DNA of 37,069 nt from Bacteroides sp. (GTDB taxonomy: Bacteria > Bacteroidota > Bacteroidia > Bacteroidales > Muribaculaceae): assembly GCA_023666905.1 (NCBI GenBank), contig JAMPBC010000001.1, forward strand, positions 346,411 through 383,479, read 5' to 3'. The notes under the pieces are model-generated. The model made no database searches. It was not told the DNA's origin and saw only the letters and a list, made by a program, of their open reading frames with translations. Made by a program: the position numbers and the translations under genes. Of this stretch, positions 24,254 through 32,255 are shown in pieces; position 1 is the stretch's first letter, and each line of letters starts with the position of its first letter.

Positions 24254-25744
24254 ATGCAGCAACAGGAACCAGGCATGAAACACCGCGTGGCACGCACACT
24301 GAAATGGAACGTGCTTGACAAGGTTGCCACCCAACTGCTTTATGGCATAACGGGCATTATACTCGCGCGGGTACTCAGTCAGGCCGACTTTGGCCTGGTC
24401 GGAGCCATTGCCGTGTTCCAGTCGTTCGCAACGCTATTCATTGACAGCGGATTCTCTTACGCCCTGCTTCAGCGCAAGCGCCCCTCTCATCTGGACTACA
24501 GCACAATTCTGTGGTTCAACATTATTGTGGCCACTTTGGCTTACATCATTCTGTTTCTATGCGCTCCTCTCATAGCCGGGATGTTTAAAGGCGACCTTCG
24601 GCTTATTCCACTTTCGCGCGTAATGTTTCTCACATTTATTTTAAATGCGGCGGCAATTGTGCAAACCAACATGCGAATGAAAAAGATGGATGTCCGCATG
24701 ATTACCATAAGCAACTCTACCGGACTTATTGCCGGAGCTGTAGTGGGAATTTATCTCGCCCTTACCGGCTATGGAGCCTGGGCTCTTGTATGGCAAGCTA
24801 TTACCAACTCGGCGGTAAAGACGGCCATTCTGTGGTTTAGCGACGACTGGCGCCCTGCGCCCTACATCTCGCTGAAGTCGCTGCGCTCTTTTTTCCGTGT
24901 GGGAAGCGGTGTGCTCGGCACATCATTCCTGAACGTTCTGTTTCAAAACATCTATTCATTTTTCATAGGCATCAAAGCCGGCCTTGTTCCCTTAGGGTAC
25001 TATTCTCAAGCCGATAAATGGAGCAAGATGGGCGTGGCGTCCTTATCGGGTGTTTTCACCCAATCATTCCTCCCACTGCTGTCGGAGTATCAGGATGACC
25101 CTCAACGCTATTCGGCAACAACATCGCGCATCAACCGCTTTGCTTCCTACCTTGTTTTTCCGAGTTTTGCACTGCTCATTGTAATTGCCACCCCTGTGTT
25201 TCACGCTCTATTCGGCGAAAAGTGGGACCCCTCGATAATTCTGTTTCAGCTGCTGCTCATAAGGGGTATTTTCACCATATTGGTCACACTGTACCACAAC
25301 TACGTCCTTTCACTCGGCAGGTCAAAGCTGATGATTTACAGCGAAATAATACGCGATGGGGCTGCCATCATTGCCATTGCGATAACTCTTCCTTACATTG
25401 CACTCTCCACGCCCGACGACTTAACCCGCGGACTCACCATTTTTCTTTGGGGACAAGTGGCCGCTTCGGTTTTAGCCTGGGCCGTGATGCTTGTAATCGC
25501 CTCACGTGTTTCATGGTCAAGCCCCTGGCGCTATCTGCTTGATTCCCTCCCCTACGCCGCCCAGTCGCTGCTGCTGGCGCTGCTCATGTTCTTTTTGCGT
25601 GACACCATGACCAATCCCTGGATGCAAATCTTTGTTGTTACGGCTGCGGGCACCGCACTTTATCTTGGTGTCAACAAGCTAATGGGCTCTAAAATCCAGG
25701 ATGAAGCCATTGCCTACATTCGTTCCCGCATTTTCGGCAAATGA
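24254..25744 (+). CDS. Wzx/WzxC-type lipopolysaccharide or exopolysaccharide flippase
   Basis: This 496-residue inner-membrane protein has about 12-14 hydrophobic segments. The N-terminal VLARVLSQADFGLVG-like segment is typical of the WzxC polysaccharide transporter family (MOP superfamily). It probably flips lipid-linked glycan units across the inner membrane. No glycosyltransferase genes lie next to it, so it is outside a classic capsule or O-antigen cluster. An alternative start at 24275 (MKHRVARTL) would remove seven residues and is equally plausible. Confidence 0.9.
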   Translation: MQQQEPGMKHRVARTLKWNVLDKVATQLLYGITGIILARVLSQADFGLVGAIAVFQSFATLFIDSGFSYALLQRKRPSHLDYSTILWFNIIVATLAYIILFLCAPLIAGMFKGDLRLIPLSRVMFLTFILNAAAIVQTNMRMKKMDVRMITISNSTGLIAGAVVGIYLALTGYGAWALVWQAITNSAVKTAILWFSDDWRPAPYISLKSLRSFFRVGSGVLGTSFLNVLFQNIYSFFIGIKAGLVPLGYYSQADKWSKMGVASLSGVFTQSFLPLLSEYQDDPQRYSATTSRINRFASYLVFPSFALLIVIATPVFHALFGEKWDPSIILFQLLLIRGIFTILVTLYHNYVLSLGRSKLMIYSEIIRDGAAIIAIAITLPYIALSTPDDLTRGLTIFLWGQVAASVLAWAVMLVIASRVSWSSPWRYLLDSLPYAAQSLLLALLMFFLRDTMTNPWMQIFVVTAAGTALYLGVNKLMGSKIQDEAIAYIRSRIFGK

Positions 25745-25787
25745 TAATTTTTTCGGTGGAAATGACGCTTTTACGGATTTAAATTGC

Positions 25788-25795
25788 TATGTTTG
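25788..25795 (+). promoter_or_regulatory. -7 element just before the DUF2851 gene
   Basis: TATGTTTG is a perfect TAnnTTTG only 3 nt before the ATG at 25799. Transcription should begin at or just after that codon, so the mRNA is leaderless or starts translation at ATG 25811. The ATG at 25784 would lie in the promoter. Confidence 0.55.
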
Positions 25796-25798
25796 CAC

Positions 25799-27088
25799 AT
25801 GGAACGACTCATGCAGTATGTGTGGCAACACCGATTGTGGCTTCAGCATAACATGGCCACCGTCGATGGTAAACGGGTGAATATCATTGACCCGGGTACG
25901 CTTAACACCGGTTCCGGTCCCGATTTTTTCAATGCTAAAATAATTATCGACGGCCATCTTTGGGCCGGCGATGTGGAAATTCACGTCAAGGCAAGTGACT
26001 GGCATAGGCATGGCCACGATGGCAACCCGGCCTACGATTCAGTTATTCTTCACGTTGTTGACCGCGATGACACCATTATACATCGCATTAACGGCGAACC
26101 TATTCCCCAAATGCGCATGCCGTGCGAGCCCTCGCTCCATCAGCATTACAGTCAGTTGGTTGGACGCTCCGACATTGCCCTTCCCTGTTCCGGCTACATT
26201 GCCGACATATCGCCGCTTCATCTCGGTTCCTGGATTGACAGCCTGGCTTTTGAACGCCTTTACAACAAAGCCGAGCACATTGACCAATTGCGGGAACGCT
26301 TCTGCGGCGATTGGGAGTCAACGGCTTACGTGACACTTGCCCGCTCGCTTGGATTCGGTATTAACGGCGACCCGTTTGAACGGCTTGCGCTGTCGCTCCC
26401 CCTTATCTTCATAGGCAAGCATGCCGACTCGTTAACTTCCATCGAGGCACTTTTGTTTGGACAAAGCGGACTGATTGACAGCAACATGAAAGTGTTTGGC
26501 GACTATGTTGAGCGGTTGCGGCGCGAGTATGAATTTCTGGCACACAAATTCGGACTGCGGCGTCCCGAGGGACTGCTTTGGAAAATGGCCCGGATGCGGC
26601 CGGCAAATTTCCCTCATCGCCGCATAGCAACCCTCGCAGCCATGCTCGCTGGAGGATTTCGCATGATGTCAAGAATACTTGAAGTTGCTTCACTTGACGA
26701 TGCCGTCAATCTGTTCTCGCCACAGCTCTCGACTTATTGGGACAACCATTACAATTTCGGTCCTGGCACCGGAGGAAAAACATCGCCATTGTCGCGCAGC
26801 TCGGTGGCGGGGCTCACAATTAATGCCGTAATTCCGCTGCAATTGGCTTATGCTCTACACCATGGCCATGAAGATATGACCGATCGCTGCATAAACCTCC
26901 TTCAGTCACTGCCGCCTGAACGCAACACAATTGTGGAAATGTTTGTCCGCGCCGGAATAAAAGCTCCCGACTCGTTCACCACCCAGGCTCTCATTCAGCT
27001 AAGGCGCAACTATTGCGAACAGCACAAATGCCTGTTTTGCCGAATAGGCCACAGGATGTTAGCCACCAAAGCCCGACGCACTAATTGA
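25799..27088 (+). CDS. DUF2851 family protein
   Basis: This 429-residue protein belongs to DUF2851, a Bacteroidetes-centred family without known function. The family start MQYVWQHRLW...GTLNTGSGPDFFNAKI and the GDVEIHVKASDWHRHGHD segment (about 60-78) are clear. That segment's acidic and histidine residues look like a nuclease-type or metal site, but this is inference. The C-terminus has CEQHKCLFCRIGHR, a cysteine/histidine group. I chose 25799 because the upstream ATG (25784) overlaps the -7 box; 25811 is also possible. The last 8 nt overlap the converging methyltransferase gene. Confidence 0.9.
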   Translation: MERLMQYVWQHRLWLQHNMATVDGKRVNIIDPGTLNTGSGPDFFNAKIIIDGHLWAGDVEIHVKASDWHRHGHDGNPAYDSVILHVVDRDDTIIHRINGEPIPQMRMPCEPSLHQHYSQLVGRSDIALPCSGYIADISPLHLGSWIDSLAFERLYNKAEHIDQLRERFCGDWESTAYVTLARSLGFGINGDPFERLALSLPLIFIGKHADSLTSIEALLFGQSGLIDSNMKVFGDYVERLRREYEFLAHKFGLRRPEGLLWKMARMRPANFPHRRIATLAAMLAGGFRMMSRILEVASLDDAVNLFSPQLSTYWDNHYNFGPGTGGKTSPLSRSSVAGLTINAVIPLQLAYALHHGHEDMTDRCINLLQSLPPERNTIVEMFVRAGIKAPDSFTTQALIQLRRNYCEQHKCLFCRIGHRMLATKARRTN

Positions 27089-27884
27089 CTCTTAGCTGCC
27101 AGAACGCAACGGCCGATGCCGCAGCGACGTTAAGCGAGTCCACATTGTGGGCCATGGGTATGCACACGGTGTAGTCGGCATTATCAATCACCGCATTGCA
27201 AAGTCCGTCGCCCTCCGTGCCAAGCACAATTGCCAGCCGCGTTTCGGCCATGAGCCGCGGATTGTCAACATTCACCGAATCCTTTCGCAAGGCCATAGCT
27301 GCAACCTTGAATCCATGGGCGTGAAGCGTGTCGACCAGCGGCAGCTCAACCCACGTCCAGGGGACCAAGAACACGGAACCCATTGAAACCCTGATTGACC
27401 GGCGGTTAAAAGGATCACACGATTGAGGAGTGAGCAGCACGGCGTCCACCCCCAATGCAGCTGCCGAACGGAAAATGGCACCGATATTGGTGGTATCGGT
27501 TACGGAATCAATCACAGCCACCCTCTTGGCACCGGCCAAAACATCGGCAAGCGCCGGAGGCTCAGGTCGCCGCATTGCGCAGAGCACACCCCGGGTGAGG
27601 GTGTAGCCGGTTAGCGAAGAGAGCAGTTCACGCGTACCGGTGTACACCGGCACATCGGGCATACGGGCCACTACATCGGCCGCATCGCCGGTCAAATGCT
27701 TGCGTTCACAAAGCAAAGCCGTTGGTTCATAACCTTGGTCAAGAGCCACATGAATAACTTTAGGACTTTCGGCAATAAAAAGGCTCTGCTCCGGGTTGAG
27801 TTTGTTACGCAACTGAGCCTCGGTTAGCGACGTAAATATCGCAACCCGTTCATCGTGAATCGACTCTATTTCAATTGGTGTCAT
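27081..27884 (-). CDS. TrmH-family (SpoU) RNA 2'-O-methyltransferase
   Basis: This 267-residue SPOUT methyltransferase has an N-terminal substrate-binding domain (about 15-100) and a C-terminal knot. Motif 1 contains N133 and R139 (NIGAIFR). Motif 2 is LGTEGDG (221-227), and motif 3 is IPMAHNVDSLNVAAA (242-256). The substrate could be tRNA or 23S rRNA and is not set by the sequence. I chose ATG 27884. The frame is open further to 28190, but that part overlaps the CLC gene on the same strand and lies upstream of a -7 box. Confidence 0.92.
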   Translation of the reverse strand: MTPIEIESIHDERVAIFTSLTEAQLRNKLNPEQSLFIAESPKVIHVALDQGYEPTALLCERKHLTGDAADVVARMPDVPVYTGTRELLSSLTGYTLTRGVLCAMRRPEPPALADVLAGAKRVAVIDSVTDTTNIGAIFRSAAALGVDAVLLTPQSCDPFNRRSIRVSMGSVFLVPWTWVELPLVDTLHAHGFKVAAMALRKDSVNVDNPRLMAETRLAIVLGTEGDGLCNAVIDNADYTVCIPMAHNVDSLNVAAASAVAFWQLRVN

Positions 27885-27892
27885 AACAGCTG

Positions 27893-27900
27893 CAAAGTTA
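27893..27900 (-). promoter_or_regulatory. -7 element just before the TrmH-family gene
   Basis: The minus strand reads TAACTTTG, a perfect -7 box only 8 nt before ATG 27884. A leader of at most a few bases is predicted. The box lies between the stop of the CLC gene (27929) and this start. Confidence 0.55.
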
Positions 27901-27928
27901 ACGCAATTCGCGGTAACAACAGCCCTTA

Positions 27929-29314
27929 TCATAATTTCTTCTTCAAATATTTTGCAAACCAGCCATTGTTGCGGTCCATGGCCCGGGCAAAGAAACTGTC
28001 GGAAGTAAACAATCGGACAACTCCGAACGATAGCGACGCCGTGAAAGCCAAAGGAAGCAACAGCGTGAACGCCGACGACATCTCCACCACTATAAACATT
28101 GCCATTAAGGGAGCCCGGATGGCACCTGACATCACCCCTGCCATACCCAACAGAACGAACTGCGACACCGGTAGATGTGTACCCAACCAAAGGTTACATG
28201 AAGCGGCAAACACATACCCGGCGAAGCAGCCGGCAAAGAGTGTTGGCGCGAACTCTCCCGTAACGCCACCACCGTTGTAACTCAGCGATGTAACAAAACA
28301 TTTCACCAGCATAACGCACGTTGCCACCAGCAGCACAAGCTTAGGACTTAGTGTGAGATGATCAAGAAAAGTGCCGAATGTAAGGGCATTAAAATCGCCG
28401 TTGAGCAAATGTCCCATTACGGGGTATCCCTCGCCGTAGAGCGATGGAAACAGAACAAGGAAACACCCCACAAGCACCCCGGAAACAGCACCACGCACCC
28501 AACGGTTTTTCATAATTTCCAGCCAATGTTCAACCAGCTTCATAATGTAACTGTAGTAGATTGAATAGACTCCGCAAAACAGGCCAAGCAACAATGCCCA
28601 CGGAAGGATGTGAGGGTCATAGGAAGCCGTTTGCGACATGACCATGTCAAGCGAAAATCCACCCAGCAGCGTGGCGGTAAGAGCTGCAATGAGCGTTGTG
28701 ACAAAAAGCACCATCACTCCGAATGACCCCATTCCCAGCCGGAGCACTTCAAGAGTGAACAGCGCACCGCCAATCGGAGCCTTGAAAATAGCGGCAATGC
28801 CCGCTCCGGCACCACAACCGAGCATAATCATGGCCGAGCGTCCTGTTATGCCCAACCGGCGCGACACCGTGGAAGCCAACGCCGCTCCGCTGAACGCTAT
28901 AGGCCCCTCGGCTCCCGCCGAGCCGCCGAACCCAAGGGTCAATGCCGTACATATCAATGGGCTGTAGCTCACCTGTGCCGGCAAGTCTGTTTCACGCTTT
29001 TTTATCATTCGTGAAATAACCCTCACGCCGTGGCCAATTGGACCGGGGAAAAAGTATTGCCGCAAAGCAACCACAATGAGCACACCGGTAACAGGCAAAA
29101 GCAGAAGCCACCAATCCGGGCCCTGCGCCTTAACCGTAGCGGTGAACCAGGCTGACAGGTGGTTAATGGCACTTTTCAACAACCATGCCATGACTCCGGT
29201 ACACACTCCCACCAGACTTGAAACAATGAACAAAAAAGCATGCTCCCCGATGTGGAACTTGTGCCACACACCGGAGCCACCTGACGATTCAGATTGCCTT
29301 GGAGCGCTTTTCAT
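27929..29314 (-). CDS. CLC-family chloride channel/transporter
   Basis: This 461-residue inner-membrane CLC protein has about 17-18 helical segments. The gating glutamate is E136 in GSAGAEGP (131-138). GGGVTGEFAPTLFAG matches the helix N region that binds the anion. The selectivity segment usually GSGIP reads GHGVR (94-98). In the helix-H segment FKAPIGGALFTLEVLR, the position of E. coli E203, the internal proton glutamate, is valine, as in vertebrate CLC channels. It may therefore be a channel or an uncoupled transporter. No C-terminal CBS domains are present. Confidence 0.93.
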   Translation of the reverse strand: MKSAPRQSESSGGSGVWHKFHIGEHAFLFIVSSLVGVCTGVMAWLLKSAINHLSAWFTATVKAQGPDWWLLLLPVTGVLIVVALRQYFFPGPIGHGVRVISRMIKKRETDLPAQVSYSPLICTALTLGFGGSAGAEGPIAFSGAALASTVSRRLGITGRSAMIMLGCGAGAGIAAIFKAPIGGALFTLEVLRLGMGSFGVMVLFVTTLIAALTATLLGGFSLDMVMSQTASYDPHILPWALLLGLFCGVYSIYYSYIMKLVEHWLEIMKNRWVRGAVSGVLVGCFLVLFPSLYGEGYPVMGHLLNGDFNALTFGTFLDHLTLSPKLVLLVATCVMLVKCFVTSLSYNGGGVTGEFAPTLFAGCFAGYVFAASCNLWLGTHLPVSQFVLLGMAGVMSGAIRAPLMAMFIVVEMSSAFTLLLPLAFTASLSFGVVRLFTSDSFFARAMDRNNGWFAKYLKKKL

Positions 29315-29327
29315 CTACCTGATTTTT

Positions 29328-29335
29328 GAAAATTA
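29328..29335 (-). promoter_or_regulatory. Candidate -7 element of the CLC gene
   Basis: The minus strand reads TAATTTTC, one mismatch from TAnnTTTG, 13 nt before the start. No good -33 box is seen. Confidence 0.35.
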
Positions 29336-29369
29336 AACACTCCGCTTGGTAAATTGGTTTTAAATATAC

Positions 29370-29377
29370 TATATTTA
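29370..29377 (+). promoter_or_regulatory. Candidate -7 element of the DNA glycosylase gene
   Basis: TATATTTA is one mismatch from TAnnTTTG. CTTG (29345-29348) lies 21 bp upstream. The transcript would start only a few bases before ATG 29387. Confidence 0.35.
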
Positions 29378-29386
29378 TATCCCGAT

Positions 29387-29998
29387 ATGATGACTGATCT
29401 CCACAAAGATATTGAAATAGAAACACATCCGTGGCCTCCATTTATCCCGGATGGAGCCAAGGTGCTGATTATGGGCACATTCCCTCCGCAGCCAAAACGC
29501 TGGGCAATGAATTTTTATTATCCCAACCGCACCAACGACTTCTGGTTTATGATGGGGCTTATTTTTTATGGCAACCGGCAGGCGTTGTACAGCACCGACA
29601 AAAAGACTTTTAACCTCGATGCCATAAAGCAACTACTCGCTGACAAAGGAATTGCTTTGAACGATACAGGCCACAAAATCAGGCGACTGATGAACAATGC
29701 ATCTGACAAGTTTCTTGAAATCTTAGAGCCGGTGAATTTGAAGCAATTGCTGGATAGGATGCCCCATTGCGCCACCATTGCCACCACGGGCGAAAAAGCC
29801 GCCGGCGTAATTGCCACACTCACCGGCACGGAGCCCCCTAAAATGGGGCAGATGGTTAAGAGCAATGACGGTTTGGAAATATGGCGCATGCCGTCAACCA
29901 GTCGCGCCTATCCACTATCACTTGAAAAGAAAGCCGCGTTCTATGCAACAATGTTCCAACATGCCGGCATAGAAACTCTTTACGAACCACAAAAATAA
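29387..29998 (+). CDS. Uracil/hypoxanthine-DNA glycosylase family protein
   Basis: This is a 203-residue protein of the UDG superfamily, probably removing deaminated bases from DNA. Motif 1 is GTFPP (30-34), followed by YY (44-45) and NDFW (50-53). The late segment MPSTSRAYPLSLEKK corresponds to motif 2. The pattern is closest to family 6 hypoxanthine-DNA glycosylases as I recall them, but uracil as substrate is also possible. I chose the start from two adjacent ATGs (29387, 29390). An upstream ATG at 29354 is upstream of the likely promoter. Confidence 0.75.
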   Translation: MMTDLHKDIEIETHPWPPFIPDGAKVLIMGTFPPQPKRWAMNFYYPNRTNDFWFMMGLIFYGNRQALYSTDKKTFNLDAIKQLLADKGIALNDTGHKIRRLMNNASDKFLEILEPVNLKQLLDRMPHCATIATTGEKAAGVIATLTGTEPPKMGQMVKSNDGLEIWRMPSTSRAYPLSLEKKAAFYATMFQHAGIETLYEPQK

Positions 29999-30029
29999 CA
30001 CTGCGCACCATGTGAACCATGATGCGCAG
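29991..30029. terminator. Terminator between the convergent glycosylase and efp genes
   Basis: A 12-bp stem with one mismatch (30001-30012 with 30018-30029) and a 5-nt loop lies 2 nt after the glycosylase stop. On the minus strand it is followed by TGTTATTTTTG, so it serves efp best. On the plus strand only sparse T residues follow. Confidence 0.75.
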
Positions 30030-30082
30030 CGCATTAACTTATCTAAAACGAGTTTATTCTCTATGGTCCTTCCGGAGCTTGA

Positions 30083-30649
30083 TTAAGCCTTTACGCGACC
30101 AATGTAAGAACCATCGCGAGTGTCCACTTCAAGAAGTTCACCTTCGTTGATGAACAGAGGAACGCGGATTTCGGCGCCTGTTTCAAGAGTTGCGGGCTTA
30201 AGAGTGTTGGTAGCGGTGTCACCTTTGATACCGGGTTCGGTGTAAGTTACCTTGAGCACGGTCTTGATGGGCATTTCGGCATAGAGCACGGTGTCAGTCG
30301 AAGCATCGCTAACCACTTCCACAGTGTCGCCTTCCTTCATGTAAGCAGCTCCGGTCACGAGGTCCTTGCTGATGGGAATTTGCTCGTATGTTTCATTGTT
30401 CATGAAAATATCGTCGCCACCATCGGCATAGAGATATTGGAACGGGCGACGTTCAACTCTCACATCCTCAAGTTTTTCACCGATATTGAAACGACGTTCC
30501 AGAACTCGGCCATCGACAACATCTTTCAGTTTGGTGCGCATGAAAGTGTTTCCTTTGCCGGGTTTAACGTGGAGAAACTCCACACAGAAGTAAAGACGGC
30601 CATCCATGCGAATGCAGGTGCCGTTCTTGATGTCTTGAGCGTTAATCAT
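30083..30649 (-). CDS. efp: Elongation factor P
   Basis: This 188-residue protein relieves ribosome stalling at polyproline stretches by binding between the P and E sites. Three beta domains are present. The modified loop [10 protein letters not shown] places the lysine at K32, equivalent to E. coli K34. The C-terminal signature [11 protein letters not shown] is intact. It is transcribed alone, with a consensus promoter and its own terminator. The modifying enzyme is not in the window. Confidence 0.97.
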   Translation of the reverse strand: MINAQDIKNGTCIRMDGRLYFCVEFLHVKPGKGNTFMRTKLKDVVDGRVLERRFNIGEKLEDVRVERRPFQYLYADGGDDIFMNNETYEQIPISKDLVTGAAYMKEGDTVEVVSDASTDTVLYAEMPIKTVLKVTYTEPGIKGDTATNTLKPATLETGAEIRVPLFINEGELLEVDTRDGSYIGRVKA

Positions 30650-30683
30650 ATAACTGTTACGATGTTATTTGTGAAATTTTTGG

Positions 30684-30715
30684 CAAAGATAATAAAAATG
30701 GTGCCAATCACCAAA
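30684..30715 (-). promoter_or_regulatory. Promoter of efp
   Basis: On the minus strand TTTG (30715-30712) is followed after 20 bp by TATCTTTG (30691-30684), a full match to the Bacteroidetes consensus. The start codon is 34 nt downstream. Confidence 0.78.
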
Positions 30716-30815
30716 CTGGCAATAAAAAAAGAACTCTCATATTACCCGATGCAGCATCCCGAGTTTGTGTTTGTAAATTCTGAGTTTAGAATTATGAATT
30801 TTGGATTATATTGGC

Positions 30816-30823
30816 TACCTTTG
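30816..30823 (+). promoter_or_regulatory. -7 element of the dedA-rpe-ftsK unit
   Basis: TACCTTTG is a perfect -7 box, 50 nt before ATG 30874. TTTG at 30800-30803 is only 12 bp upstream, too close for the usual spacing. The in-frame ATG at 30811 lies upstream of the transcript. Confidence 0.5.
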
Positions 30824-30873
30824 CTTGCTCAATAGTTGAATCATTCCACTCTACCCCACATCTACCAAATAAT

Positions 30874-31557
30874 ATGACTGAACTCGCTATGCTGGCCATT
30901 GTCAATCCGGCCGAAATCATAAACGACATTCTCAATGCCACTCCCACAATGGTGTACCTGCTGGTGTTTGCCCTCATGATTGTGGAAAGCTCTTTTATCC
31001 CCTTCCCCTCGGAGGTGATTATTCCCCCGGCAGCATATTTGGCCTGTACATCGCACGAGGTAAGCATTTCGGTGGTGTTCCTGCTGGCAACGGCCGGAGC
31101 TTTGGGTGGAGCTTTGATCAACTACTATCTCTCAATGTGGATAGGCCGCCCGCTTGTTTACAAGTTCGCCGATTCGCGCTTGGGGCATGCATGCCTAATC
31201 AACAGGCAGAAAGTGGACAATGCCGAACGGTATTTTGACTCTCACGGAGCCGCCTCCACTTTCATTGGACGCCTTATTCCCGCCGTTCGCCAACTTATAA
31301 GCATCCCGGCAGGGCTCTCAAAAATGAACCTTGGCAAATTCATACTTTTCACCACCCTTGGAGCCGGAGTGTGGAATGCTGTTCTAACAGCTCTTGGCTT
31401 CTGGCTTGGCAAAATGGTGCCCCGCGATGCCCTGTATAATGCAGTTGAAGAGTATAATCAATACCTCACATACGCCGGCCTCGCCATTGGCCTGATTTGC
31501 GTGGCTATCATTGCCTATAACGCATTCCGCCCGGGCGCCAAACAGCAACAACATTAA
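30874..31557 (+). CDS. DedA-family membrane protein
   Basis: This is a 227-residue inner-membrane protein of the DedA/SNARE-associated family. Recent work on the family links it to lipid-carrier (undecaprenyl phosphate or phospholipid) scrambling or flipping. The signature E38-S-S-F-I-P-F-P-S-E and the segment FIGRLIPAVRQLISIPAGL with the conserved arginines are clear. Four to five membrane segments are visible. I chose ATG 30874. The frame is open to 30811, but that start precedes the -7 box. Confidence 0.92.
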   Translation: MTELAMLAIVNPAEIINDILNATPTMVYLLVFALMIVESSFIPFPSEVIIPPAAYLACTSHEVSISVVFLLATAGALGGALINYYLSMWIGRPLVYKFADSRLGHACLINRQKVDNAERYFDSHGAASTFIGRLIPAVRQLISIPAGLSKMNLGKFILFTTLGAGVWNAVLTALGFWLGKMVPRDALYNAVEEYNQYLTYAGLAIGLICVAIIAYNAFRPGAKQQQH

Positions 31558-31601
31558 AACCATCAACAACCACCGTCACCACCAACCACCATTTCTGCAT
31601 C

Positions 31602-32249
31602 ATGACAAAAGTATCGCCCTCATTGCTATCGGCCGACTTCGGCAACCTCTCCAGCGACATCCAAATGCTAAACGAATCGGACGCCGACATGCTTCACATC
31701 GACGTGATGGACGGGGTGTTTGTACCCAACATTTCGTTTGGTTTCCCGGTGATGCAGGCCATTGCCAAACATGCCCGCAAGCCGCTCGACGTGCATTTGA
31801 TGATAGTTGACCCGGGGCGATATGTGAGCCAGGTACGCGACTGCGGTTCCGCTATAATGAACGTGCACTTTGAAGCATGCACCCATTTGAACCGCGTGGT
31901 GCAACACATACGTCAGGCCGGAATGAAAGCCGCCGTGACACTCAACCCCGCCACTCCGGTTGCAATGTTGGAGGATATTATCGACGATGTTGACATGGTG
32001 CTTCTCATGTCGGTCAACCCCGGATTTGCAGCACAGAAATTCATTCAACGAACCGTTGAAAAAGTGCGCCAACTCAAAGCCTTGATAGAGATGCACGGTG
32101 CAACAGCCGAAATAGAGGTGGACGGAGGAATCAATCTTGAGACAGGGGCCCAAGTGGTGGCCGCCGGTGCCGACATCCTTGTTGCCGGAAATTACGTGTT
32201 CGGTGCGCAATCGCCAAAAGAGGCAATAACGAAACTTTCAAACCTTTAA
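31602..32249 (+). CDS. rpe: Ribulose-phosphate 3-epimerase
   Basis: This 215-residue TIM-barrel enzyme interconverts ribulose 5-phosphate and xylulose 5-phosphate in the pentose phosphate pathway. The metal and catalytic residues H32, D34, H65 and D174 are in place (HIDVMDG, DVHLM, EVDGGIN). The phosphate-binding segment MSVNPGFAAQKF is present. It lies 44 nt after dedA and 6 nt before ftsK, so it is read as part of that unit. Confidence 0.97.
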   Translation: MTKVSPSLLSADFGNLSSDIQMLNESDADMLHIDVMDGVFVPNISFGFPVMQAIAKHARKPLDVHLMIVDPGRYVSQVRDCGSAIMNVHFEACTHLNRVVQHIRQAGMKAAVTLNPATPVAMLEDIIDDVDMVLLMSVNPGFAAQKFIQRTVEKVRQLKALIEMHGATAEIEVDGGINLETGAQVVAAGADILVAGNYVFGAQSPKEAITKLSNL

Positions 32250-32255
32250 CTTTCA

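Noticed and set aside
27885..28190. Upstream extension of the TrmH-family gene (102 residues)
   Set aside because: It overlaps the CLC gene on the same strand in another frame, has no family similarity, and lies upstream of a -7 box next to ATG 27884.
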